Below are positions 26,702 through 34,578 of a stretch of 64,000 bases of DNA, one piece after another; position 1 is the first letter of the stretch, and every line of letters begins with the position of its first letter. The stretch is taken from NCBI GenBank assembly GCA_963730065.1, contig CAVSQL010000024.1:1-64000 (forward strand). Reading direction: 5' to 3'. The stretch is from UBA9676 sp963730065 (GTDB lineage: Bacteria; Actinomycetota; Actinomycetes; Streptosporangiales; Streptosporangiaceae). The notes below the pieces were generated by a model. That model saw only the letters and a list, made by a program, of their open reading frames with translations. It ran no database searches and was not told the origin of the DNA. The position numbers were made by a program, and so were the translations under genes.

Positions 26702-28589
26702 CCCGGCGTGGCCGCAGTCCGGCGGCGGGACCGCCGCCGGAACACCCGATCCTGGCGTGCCCCCGGCCGTGGGGACACCTGATCCCGGCCGGTTGCGCGG
26801 CCCGGCGGGAACACCCGGTCCCGGCGGGCACCGCGCCACCGGGCGGCGCGGCCCCGGGCGGCACGGCCCGGCGGAAGCACCCGATTACAGCGAGTTCCCC
26901 ACCGCGGGCGGGATCCCCCCCGGGCCGGGCGAGCCGGGCGAGCCAGCCAGCCCGGAGGCGGACGGGACGGGCGGCGCGAGCGTAGTCCGGTCCAGCAGCG
27001 TCATGGCGCTGGGCACCCTCGCCTCGCGTGGCACCGGCTTCCTGCGTACCCTGGCGCTGGCCTACGCGCTCGGCGTGGGGTCGGTGTCGATCGCCTACAA
27101 CAACGCCAACACCCTGCCGAACACGGTCTACGACCTGATGCTCGGCGGCATCCTGACCAGCATCGTCGTGCCGCTGCTGGTGAACGCGGCCAAGCGGGAC
27201 GCCGACGGCGGCGAGGCGTACGACCAGCGGACGTTCACGCTGGCCACGGTGGCGCTGTTCGCGCTGACGGTGATCGCCACGCTCGCGGCGGGCCTGCTGG
27301 TCAGCCTGTACGCGCACTCACTCACCGGGCCGGAGCGCCACCTGACGGTGATCTTCGCCTTTTTCTTCATCCCGCAGATCTTCTTCTACGGGATGAGCTC
27401 GCTGGCCGGGGGGGTGCTCAATGCCCGCGGGCACTTCGCGGCCCCGATGTGGACACCGGTGATCAACAACATCGTGGTGATCGCGGTGCTGCTGCTGTTC
27501 ATCGCCACCGGCGGCATCGGCGCGGTGGTGCCGGGCACGGCCGGCCACACGATCACGGCCGGCCAGGTGCAGCTGCTCGGGTTCGGCACCACGCTCGGCA
27601 TCGTCGCGCAGACCGCTGCGCTCATCCCGTTCCTGCGGCGGGTCGGCTTCCGATGGCACCCCCGGTTCGACTTCCGGCGGGCCGAGGTCGCCGAGATCCG
27701 GCGGATGGCGGGCCCGCTCTTCGGCTACATCCTCACCACCCAGGCCTCCTTCCTGGTCGTGCAGAACGTCGCGAACGCGGCCTCGAACCAGGTCAAGTAC
27801 GACGGGTTCCCCGCCTACAGCTACGCCTGGCAGCTGTTCCAGATGCCGTATGCCATCGTGGGCATCTCGGTGATCACCGCGCTGCTGCCGCGGATGAGCG
27901 CGCACGCGTCGGAGCGCAGGTACTCACTGGTCAAAAGCGACTTCTCCAGCGGCGTCCGGCTGTCGTCGGTGATCGTGGTGCCCGCCGCGCTGATCCTGGC
28001 CGTGCTCGGCGCCCCGTTCGCGGAGGCACTGTTCGGCTACGGCAGCACGTCGGTGGCCGAGGCGCACTACATCGGCGTGGTGTTCGGCATCTTCTCCCTG
28101 GGGCTGGTGCCGTACATGATGTTCCAGCTCATGCTGCGCGTGTTCTACGCCATGCACGACAGCCGCACCCCGATGTACATCGGGGTGGGCGTGATGGCCA
28201 TCAACATCGCGGCCAGCCTGCTGGCGCTCGCCGTGTTGCCGGCCGGCCACGTGGTCGAGGGCCTGGCGGCGGCGTTCGGGCTGGCCAACATCGCGGGCGT
28301 GGTCCTGTCGTGGCCCATCCTGTCCCACCGTCTGCACGGCCTGGCCGGGCGGCAGATCGCGGGCAGCCTGGTCCGGATGCACCTGGCCGCCCTTCCCTGC
28401 CTGTTTTTCGCCCTCGCGGCGTCCCTGATGGTCAGCGTCCTTCTCTCGCCCGGGCCCGCCTACGGCATCGCCACCCTGCTCATCGGTGGCGGCGGGGCGC
28501 TGCTGCTCTACCTCGTGTTCGCCCGGGCGCTCGGGATCACCGAGCTGACCGAGCTGACGTCGGGCCTACGCACCCGCCTGCGCCGCTGA
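26661..28589 (+). CDS. murJ: Lipid II flippase MurJ (MviN)
   Basis: 642 aa from ATG 26661, chosen for AAGGAG 4-5 nt upstream; it overlaps DUF6049 by 41 bp. About 110 Pro/Gly-rich cytoplasmic residues precede fourteen membrane helices beginning SSSVMALGTLASRGTGFLRT. YNNANTLPNTVYDLMLGG and FFIPQIFFYGMSSL are MurJ-typical. It moves lipid II across the membrane. Unlike the mycobacterial fusion, the pseudokinase part is a separate gene downstream. Confidence 0.94.
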   Translation: MSRPAHRAGRSAADPAWPQSGGGTAAGTPDPGVPPAVGTPDPGRLRGPAGTPGPGGHRATGRRGPGRHGPAEAPDYSEFPTAGGIPPGPGEPGEPASPEADGTGGASVVRSSSVMALGTLASRGTGFLRTLALAYALGVGSVSIAYNNANTLPNTVYDLMLGGILTSIVVPLLVNAAKRDADGGEAYDQRTFTLATVALFALTVIATLAAGLLVSLYAHSLTGPERHLTVIFAFFFIPQIFFYGMSSLAGGVLNARGHFAAPMWTPVINNIVVIAVLLLFIATGGIGAVVPGTAGHTITAGQVQLLGFGTTLGIVAQTAALIPFLRRVGFRWHPRFDFRRAEVAEIRRMAGPLFGYILTTQASFLVVQNVANAASNQVKYDGFPAYSYAWQLFQMPYAIVGISVITALLPRMSAHASERRYSLVKSDFSSGVRLSSVIVVPAALILAVLGAPFAEALFGYGSTSVAEAHYIGVVFGIFSLGLVPYMMFQLMLRVFYAMHDSRTPMYIGVGVMAINIAASLLALAVLPAGHVVEGLAAAFGLANIAGVVLSWPILSHRLHGLAGRQIAGSLVRMHLAALPCLFFALAASLMVSVLLSPGPAYGIATLLIGGGGALLLYLVFARALGITELTELTSGLRTRLRR

Positions 28590-28963
28590 GAACCGCCGGC
28601 CGGGACCGGCGGGCCGCTGTCACCCGCGGTGTGGCCGGCGACCCACCGACCAGCCCGGCGGGCGAAAACCGGCCTGCCCCATTGCTGCGCTTGTGCCCGG
28701 TTGCTGGAGGCCTGCCCGGTTGGGACTCTGCCCCGCCACTAAGGCCCTGCCCGGTTACTTATGGGCAGAAAGCCAGCTATCGTCATGACAGCCGGTGTAA
28801 CTCACGGGTAACGGTTTCCGCCGACGGTCGGCACAGACTGGGGCGCGCCAAGCCGGCCGTCCTACCATAGTGTTCGGCATATGTGTGTGGCTGATCATGT
28901 CGCTGATCGCCCCGGGGGCTCGGAAGGGAGGGTCGAGGGCCGGCATCGCTCTTGACGGCACGA
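28590..28963. other. Intergenic region between murJ and the pseudokinase gene
   Basis: No gene is seen. Short repeats of the type GCCCGGTT recur three times between about 28690 and 28760. The segment 28860-28900 is less GC-rich (CATAGTGTTCGGCATATG) and may hold the promoter of the downstream genes, but no box is convincing. Confidence 0.4.
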
Positions 28964-30508
28964 ATGAGCACCTTCATCTCTGAACCGGGAACCCGCCTCG
29001 GTGGGCGGTACCGGCTGGAAGACCGCATTAGCGCGAGCGATGGCTGGTCAGCCTGGAAGGCCATCGACGAAACGCTGGCCCGGCCGGTGACCGTGCTGAC
29101 GTTCGCGCCCGGTTTCCCGCGTATCGGAGATGCCGTCACCGCCGCGCGCGCCGCGAGCAGGCTGACGGACGCGCGGCTGGCCCAGGTGTTCGACGTCGAG
29201 GAGAACTGGGACCAGGCCTACGTGGTGATGGAGTGGGTCGCGGGCGACTCGCTGCACGACATGCTCGCCGACGGGCCGCTCGACCCGGGCCAGAGCGCTG
29301 AGATCATCGCCGAGGGCGCCGAAGCACTCGCGTCCGCTCACGCCGCCGGGGTGGCCCACCTGTGCCTCACGCCCGGCTCACTGCACTGGACCAACGGCGG
29401 CGGGGTGAAGGTCGTCGGCCTCGGCATCGACGCCGCCCTGGCCGGGACCACCGCCGATGACCCGGCGCTCGCCGACACCTGGGGGCTCGGCAAGCTCCTC
29501 TACGCGGCGCTGACCGCTCACTGGCCGGGTGACGGGTGGCCCGCGCTGCCACCGGCGCCGCAGTCCCCGGACGGGCGGCCGTGCAGCCCGCGCCAGGTCC
29601 GGGCCGGCGTGCCGTCCGCCGTCGACGACATCGCCTGCCAGGCACTGTTCCAGGACGGGCGGGGCGGCGGCCCGCCCATGACCTCACCGGCCATGCTCGC
29701 CGGCGCCCTGTACCAGGTGGTCCCGGCGCCGGTCGCGCCGCCGCCTGCGCTGCCGCACCACCAGGCCGGGCCGGACTGGGACGAGACGCCGCCCGGCCGG
29801 CCCTACTGGCAGCAGGCGACCGAGCCGCCGCGGCGGGGCCCGCGGCCCGCTCCGCGCCGTTCCGGCGGCCGGCCCCGGGCCTCCGCACTCATGCTCGCCA
29901 TCGGGGCCGTGCTGGTCGTGGCGCTGGTCGGGATCGGCGTGTGGGTCCTCGGGCACCGTGGCCCCCAGCCGCACGGCAGCACCGGCCCGACGGCCAATTC
30001 GTCGTCCTCGGCCAGCTCGGTAACGGTGCTCCGGCCGGTCAGCGCGCACGGGTTCGACGCGCTCAGCAGCCCCAGCGACGACTCGGGGAACGAGAACGAC
30101 CAGCTCGCCAGGTTCGCCATCGACTCCAGCCCGTCCACGTCCTGGAACACCCAGTTCTACCTGGGCAACCCGGTGTTCGGCGGCACCAAGACCGGGACCG
30201 GCCTGATCCTGGACATGGGCAGGAAGGTGAAGCTGTCGTCGGTCCAGGTGACGTTCGGCTCCATCCCCGGCGCCGATGTCCAGATCAAGGTGGGGAACAA
30301 CAACACGCGGGCGCCCTCGACCATGTCCAGCTTCACCACCGTCGCCAGCGCCACGAACGTGGGCGGCGTGCATACGTTCACCGTGCACAGCAGCGCCACG
30401 GGCAGGTACGTGCTGATCTGGTTCACCAAGCTGCCGCCCCAGTCGGCCGGGTCAACGAGCCAGTTCCAGGCGAAGATCTACAACGTCATCGTGCGGGGCT
30501 CGCACTGA
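28964..30508 (+). CDS. Membrane pseudokinase with extracellular discoidin-like domain (MviN-associated)
   Basis: 514 aa from ATG 28964; a TTG at 28952 is an alternative. The N-terminal kinase fold (about 10-250) has lost key residues: no glycine loop, no VAIK lysine, HLCLTPGSLHW in place of HRDLKPxN, and VGLGID in place of DFG. After a Pro-rich linker comes one membrane helix (about 310-332) and an extracellular F5/8-like beta domain (ARFAIDSSPSTSWNTQFYLG, GLILDMGRKVKLSSVQV). It corresponds to the C-terminal half of mycobacterial MviN (Rv3910), whose pseudokinase recruits FHA proteins to control lipid II flipping. Confidence 0.85.
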   Translation: MSTFISEPGTRLGGRYRLEDRISASDGWSAWKAIDETLARPVTVLTFAPGFPRIGDAVTAARAASRLTDARLAQVFDVEENWDQAYVVMEWVAGDSLHDMLADGPLDPGQSAEIIAEGAEALASAHAAGVAHLCLTPGSLHWTNGGGVKVVGLGIDAALAGTTADDPALADTWGLGKLLYAALTAHWPGDGWPALPPAPQSPDGRPCSPRQVRAGVPSAVDDIACQALFQDGRGGGPPMTSPAMLAGALYQVVPAPVAPPPALPHHQAGPDWDETPPGRPYWQQATEPPRRGPRPAPRRSGGRPRASALMLAIGAVLVVALVGIGVWVLGHRGPQPHGSTGPTANSSSSASSVTVLRPVSAHGFDALSSPSDDSGNENDQLARFAIDSSPSTSWNTQFYLGNPVFGGTKTGTGLILDMGRKVKLSSVQVTFGSIPGADVQIKVGNNNTRAPSTMSSFTTVASATNVGGVHTFTVHSSATGRYVLIWFTKLPPQSAGSTSQFQAKIYNVIVRGSH

Positions 30509-31212
30509 CAGCGCAGCCGGGCGACGGTCCGCCCGACGCGGAGTTGCTCCGGCGGCATGTGAACGGTGACCACGACGCGTTCGGCGTGCTGTTCTCGCGC
30601 CATCGCGAGCGGCTGTGGGCGGTCGCGGTGCGCACGCTCGGGAACGCCGACGACGCGGCCGACGCGCTGCAGGACGCGATGATCTCAGCCTTCCGGCGGG
30701 CCGGGAGTTTCCGCGGCGATTCGGCGGTCACCACGTGGCTCCACCGCATCGTCGTCAACGCCTGCCTCGACCTGATCCGCCGCCAGTCGGCCCGGCCCGC
30801 GACCAGCGGGCTGGCGGCCGACACGGTGGACGCGCTCGCGCTCACGGCGCACGGCCCGGCCCCGGCCGCCGACAGCGACACGGCGCTCGACGTGACCGCC
30901 GCGCTGCGGGCGCTCCCGCCCGATCAGCGGGCCGCGCTGGTGCTGGTGGACATGCTCGGCTACCCGGTGGCGGACGCCGCGCAGGTGCTCGGCGTCTCCC
31001 AGGGCACGGTGAAAAGCCGCTGCGCGCGGGGGCGCGCCAGGCTCCTCCCCCGGCTGGCCCATCTGCGCGGGTCGCCCGCTGTGGCCCAGGCGGCTGGCAT
31101 CGGCGGGCTCCCGCCGGCGGCCGGGCGGCCCGGCCCGCGGGGGCCCGCCGGGGGGAACCGTACGGTGGCGGGGGACGTCTCACCCCCGGAGGGAGGGGGT
31201 GAGAGCCCGTGA
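30505..31212 (+). CDS. sigM: ECF RNA polymerase sigma factor, SigM type
   Basis: About 235 aa. Region 2 spans AFGVLFSRHRERLWAVAVRT to TWLHRIVVNACLDLIRR and region 4 spans LPPDQRAALVLVDMLGYPV to GVSQGTVKSRCARGRARL. The only upstream in-frame start that keeps all of region 2 is CTG 30505, overlapping the previous stop as CTGA; no ATG or GTG is available, while TTG 30544 is a weaker alternative. It is followed by its anti-sigma gene in a 4-bp overlap. SigM-type factors respond to envelope or oxidative stress. Confidence 0.85.
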   Translation: MTAQPGDGPPDAELLRRHVNGDHDAFGVLFSRHRERLWAVAVRTLGNADDAADALQDAMISAFRRAGSFRGDSAVTTWLHRIVVNACLDLIRRQSARPATSGLAADTVDALALTAHGPAPAADSDTALDVTAALRALPPDQRAALVLVDMLGYPVADAAQVLGVSQGTVKSRCARGRARLLPRLAHLRGSPAVAQAAGIGGLPPAAGRPGPRGPAGGNRTVAGDVSPPEGGGESP

Positions 31213-32241
31213 GAGGCCACGTGGACGAGCAGACGCTGGCCGCGTTCCGCGAGGGCCTGCTGCCTGCGCGCAAGGCCGCCCGGATCACCGCGCACCTGGC
31301 CACGTGCCGGCGCTGCGCCGAGGTCAACGCACAGCTCGCCGCGGTGACCACGATCCTGGCCCGCACCCCCGCGCCGCCGATGCCCGCCTCGCTGCCCGCG
31401 CGGCTCGACGCCGCCCTGGCCGTGGAGATCGCCCGGTCGGCCGCTGCCGCACCGGCCGCGGCCGCCTCCCCGGACGGTGCCGCCTTCCCGGCTGCTGCCG
31501 CCTCTCCCCCCGGCGCCCCCACCGCCGGTGCCGCCTCTCCGGCCGGTGCCCCTTTCCCCGCCGGTACCGCTTCCCCCGCCGGAGCGGCCGGCCCCGGTGA
31601 GCGCGCGGGGCGCCGGGGCAGGATGGCTGCCGGGCAGGACACGGCGGGCCGCGGCCGGCCCCGGCCGCGCGCCGCGGCGGCTCCCGCTGCGCCTGGCCAC
31701 CGCCGCCGCGGCCGTGGTGATCCTGGCCGGAGGCGGGTATGTGGTCGCGCACGTGCTCTCGGCCGGTCACAGCGGGACGTCGTCCGGCTCCTCCGCCGGC
31801 GCCCCTCTCCGCAGCGCGACCAGCGCGCCGTCCGCGTCAGGCCGGGGCCCCAAGGCCGCTCCCGCCGGTCCTGGCGCCGGCGTCGTGAGTGGCCTGCCGC
31901 TGGTCGCCAGCGGCACCCACTACCGGCCCGGCCAGCTGCGGGCCCAGGTCAGTGCCGTCCTCAACCGTTACGCCGCCACCGGGCGCCCGTCCGGGGCGGG
32001 CACGGCCGGGCCCACGCTGGCTGTGACCGGCTTCCCCCAGCTGCGCGCGTGCGTCGCCCACTTTGCCGGGAGCGAGCGCCCGCGGCTGGTCAACCTCGCC
32101 CGCTACGGCACCCGCCCGGCGGCCGTCATCGTGGTGCCCGCCCCCGACCCGACACAGGTGAACGTGTGGGTCGTCGGCCGGGGCTGTTCCGCCCAGGGCG
32201 GCGACGTAATCGCCCGGTTCTCCATGCCCGCGCCCGGCTGA
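31209..32241 (+). CDS. Membrane anti-sigma factor of SigM, apparent frameshift
   Basis: GTG 31209 overlaps the sigM stop. The N-terminal frame has the zinc anti-sigma motif HLATCRRC (His-x3-Cys-x2-Cys) in DEQTLAAFREGLL...ITAHLATCRRC, then an Ala/Pro-rich repeat. The coding frame changes at about 31590-31640; the second frame continues with basic residues, a membrane helix (ATAAAAVVILAGGGYVVAHVL) and an extracellular domain ending at 32241 with RFSMPAPG. The first frame would run to 32276 as Arg-rich nonsense. Probably one base too many in the repeat-rich linker, real or from sequencing. Its role is to hold SigM at the membrane. Confidence 0.7.
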
Positions 32242-32258
32242 CGCCGCGCCGCGCGGCG

Positions 32259-32284
32259 GGAATCTCCGGGCCCTAGGATCGGTT
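32259..32284 (+). promoter_or_regulatory. SigR-type (redox) promoter of trxB-trxA
   Basis: GGAAT at 32259-32263, exactly 18 bp, then GTT at 32282-32284. This is the SigR consensus (GGAAT-N18-GTT) known from the Streptomyces trxBA promoter and related to mycobacterial SigH. It lies 34 bp before the trxB start, so disulfide stress should induce these genes. Confidence 0.75.
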
Positions 32285-32318
32285 GACCCGGGTGCCCAAT
32301 TAAGCGAAAGGCGAACAG

Positions 32319-33287
32319 GTGACCGACATTCACGACGTCATCGTCATCGGATCGGGGCCCGCTGGCTACACAGCGGCGCTGTACGCCGCGCGGGCACAGC
32401 TCAAGCCGCTGGTGTTCGAGGGTTCGGTCACGGCCGGCGGCGCGCTTATGAAGACCACCGACGTGGAGAACTACCCCGGGTTCCCTGACGGCGTGCTCGG
32501 CCCGGACCTGATGGACGCCATGCGCAAGCAGGCCGAGCGGTTCGGCGCACAGCTGATGGCCGAGGACGTGACCGAGGTGGACCTGACCGCCGACCCCAAG
32601 CGGGTCATCGCCGAAGGCGACGTCTACCTCGCCCGGACGGTGATCATCGCGACCGGCTCCAGCTACCGCGAGCTGAACGTCCCGGGCGAGAAGCTGCTGT
32701 CGGGGCACGGCGTGTCCTGGTGCGCGACCTGTGACGGCTTCTTCTTCCGCGACAAGGACATCGCGGTGATCGGCGGCGGCGACTCCGCCATGGAGGAGGC
32801 CACGTTCCTGACCCGGTTCGCCCGGTCGGTCACGGTCGTGCACCGCCGCGACGCGCTGCGCGCCTCCAAGATCATGCAGGAGCGGGCGTTCACCAACCCG
32901 AAGATCTCCTTCCGCTGGAACAGCGAGGTCACCGAGGTGATCGGCGACGGCAAGGTGAGCGGCCTGCGGCTGCGCGACACCGTCACGGGCGAGGCGAGCA
33001 CGCTGGCGGTCAGCGGGCTGTTCGTGGCGATCGGCCACGAGCCCCGGAGCGAGCTGTTCACCGGCCAGCTCGCCACCGACGCCGGCGGCTACCTGCTGGT
33101 CGAGCAGCCGACCACCCGCACCGCCATCCCCGGCGTCTTCGCCTGCGGTGACGTCGTCGATCACACCTACCGGCAGGCGGTCACCGCGGCCGGCACCGGC
33201 TGCGCGGCGGCCCTGGACGCCGAGCGGTACCTGGCCAGCCACGAGTCCCCGGCCGTGAACCCAGCAACCGCAGTGAACTCAGCGTGA
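32319..33287 (+). CDS. trxB: Thioredoxin reductase
   Basis: 322 aa from GTG 32319. FAD motif VIGSGPAGYTAALYAAR, redox-active CATC in SWCATCDGFFF, NADPH motif VIGGGDSAMEEA and the C-terminal GVFACGDVVD are all present. It passes electrons from NADPH to thioredoxin, encoded 19 bp downstream. A SigR-type promoter precedes it. Confidence 0.97.
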   Translation: MTDIHDVIVIGSGPAGYTAALYAARAQLKPLVFEGSVTAGGALMKTTDVENYPGFPDGVLGPDLMDAMRKQAERFGAQLMAEDVTEVDLTADPKRVIAEGDVYLARTVIIATGSSYRELNVPGEKLLSGHGVSWCATCDGFFFRDKDIAVIGGGDSAMEEATFLTRFARSVTVVHRRDALRASKIMQERAFTNPKISFRWNSEVTEVIGDGKVSGLRLRDTVTGEASTLAVSGLFVAIGHEPRSELFTGQLATDAGGYLLVEQPTTRTAIPGVFACGDVVDHTYRQAVTAAGTGCAAALDAERYLASHESPAVNPATAVNSA

Positions 33288-33306
33288 GACGGAAGGAATA
33301 CCGAGC

Positions 33307-33630
33307 GTGGGCGCGATGAAGCAAGTAACCGACGACAGCTTCGAGGCCGATGTCCTCAAGAACGACAAGCCGGTGCTGGTGGACTACTGGGCCGAATGGT
33401 GCGGCCCCTGCCGGCAGGTCGCCCCGGTGCTGGAGGCGATCGCGGCCGAGCACGGCGACAAGATCGACATCGTCAAGCTGAACGTCGACGAGAACCCCGA
33501 GGTCACCAGGCGGTACGGGATCCTCAACATCCCGACGCTGGGTGTCTTCCAGAACGGCCAGGTCGTCAAGGAACTGGTCGGCGCCCGGTCGAAGTCGAAG
33601 CTGCTCGACGAGCTCTCCGAGTTCATCTGA
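33307..33630 (+). CDS. trxA: Thioredoxin
   Basis: 107 aa from GTG 33307 after GGAAGGAA. The active site WCGPC is in VDYWAEWCGPCRQVAP, and the cis-proline is in NIPTLGVFQNG. Reduced by TrxB, it keeps cytosolic disulfides reduced and supplies ribonucleotide reductase. In many relatives an N-acetylmuramoyl-L-alanine amidase gene (cwlM) follows; here a palindromic repeat and a convergent gene follow instead. Confidence 0.97.
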   Translation: MGAMKQVTDDSFEADVLKNDKPVLVDYWAEWCGPCRQVAPVLEAIAAEHGDKIDIVKLNVDENPEVTRRYGILNIPTLGVFQNGQVVKELVGARSKSKLLDELSEFI

Positions 33631-33698
33631 CCGTCAGGGCATCGGGCCGCACCGGGCTGCCCGGCCGTTGCGGGCTGGCCTGGCAACCCCGGGAGTTA

Positions 33699-33759
33699 CC
33701 ACGAATTTGCGTCGCGTGAGTTACCACAAAACGGACGTGGTCATGACGCAAAGTCGTGG
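33699..33759. repeat. Palindromic repeat element, copy 2, at a convergent junction
   Basis: CCACGAATTTGCGTC (33699-33713) pairs with GACGCAAAGTCGTGG (33745-33759), 14 of 15 positions. Read on the minus strand it matches copy 1 at 13493-13553 through arms and loop. GAGTTACCAC also recurs within it (33693 and 33718). It lies between trxA and the convergent GNAT gene. Confidence 0.8.
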
Positions 33760-33779
33760 GAGGTGCCCCGGGTGAGGGC

Positions 33780-34397
33780 TCAGGCCAGGCGCAGCGCCCG
33801 CTCTGGGGTCATCGAGCCCAGCAGGCGCTCCAGCGCCACCTCGACATCCTCCCGCCAGGACACGGTCGATTTGAGCTCCAGCCGCAGCCGCGGGAAGTGG
33901 TGGTGCGGGCGGACCGTCTTGAACCCCACCGCCAGCAGGTAGTCCGCGGGCAGCACGCACGACCCTTCCTCGCGCCGCAGGTCGCCGAAGGCCTCGATCG
34001 CCTTGACCCCGCGCCTGGTGAGGTCCTTCGCCAGCCCCTGCACGAGCATGCGGCCCAGCCCACCGCCGGTGAACTCGTCCAGGATGAAGGCGGTCATGAG
34101 CAGCACCGCGTCGCCGCTCACCGGGCTGGTGGGAAAGGCCACGGAGCGCGGCACGTACAGGGGCGGCGCGTACAGGACGTAGCCGGCCGGCACGCCGTCC
34201 ACATAGGCGATCTTGCCGCAGCTGCCCCACTCCAGCAGCGTGGAAGAGATCCACGCCTCCTTCTCCAGCGCCGGGTCGCCCGCCGCCTGCGCCCGGTTGA
34301 GGCTCACCGGGTCGAGCTCCCAGAAGACGCATCGCCGGCACCTGTACGGCAGGTCGTCGAGATTGTCCAGGGTGACGTTGGCGAGACGACGCGGCAA
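33780..34397 (-). CDS. GNAT-family acetyltransferase (Rv3916c-like)
   Basis: 205 aa from TTG 34397, selected because AGAGGTG lies about 5 nt upstream and the N-terminus LPRRLANVTLDNLDDLPYRC matches the start typical of this family. CRRCVFWELDP is the family-specific Cys motif, and FTGGGLGRMLVQGLAKDL is GNAT motif A (acetyl-CoA binding). The family is conserved near parB in actinobacteria. Its substrate is unknown. Confidence 0.82.
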   Translation of the reverse strand: MPRRLANVTLDNLDDLPYRCRRCVFWELDPVSLNRAQAAGDPALEKEAWISSTLLEWGSCGKIAYVDGVPAGYVLYAPPLYVPRSVAFPTSPVSGDAVLLMTAFILDEFTGGGLGRMLVQGLAKDLTRRGVKAIEAFGDLRREEGSCVLPADYLLAVGFKTVRPHHHFPRLRLELKSTVSWREDVEVALERLLGSMTPERALRLA

Positions 34398-34578
34398 CTG
34401 GCACCTCTGTGATCGGATCGGTCTGCTGCGGCCGGATTGGTCTGTCTGCGGCAGCCTGTGCTGGCTTCGCGGCTGCCTCGAGGCGCGCGGACCGCCGATG
34501 GCAAGATCCCGGGTACCTCCGGCCAGGTCCCCTGCAGCCCGTACCCTGACATGGTACCCATCGACGCGAGGAGGGACT

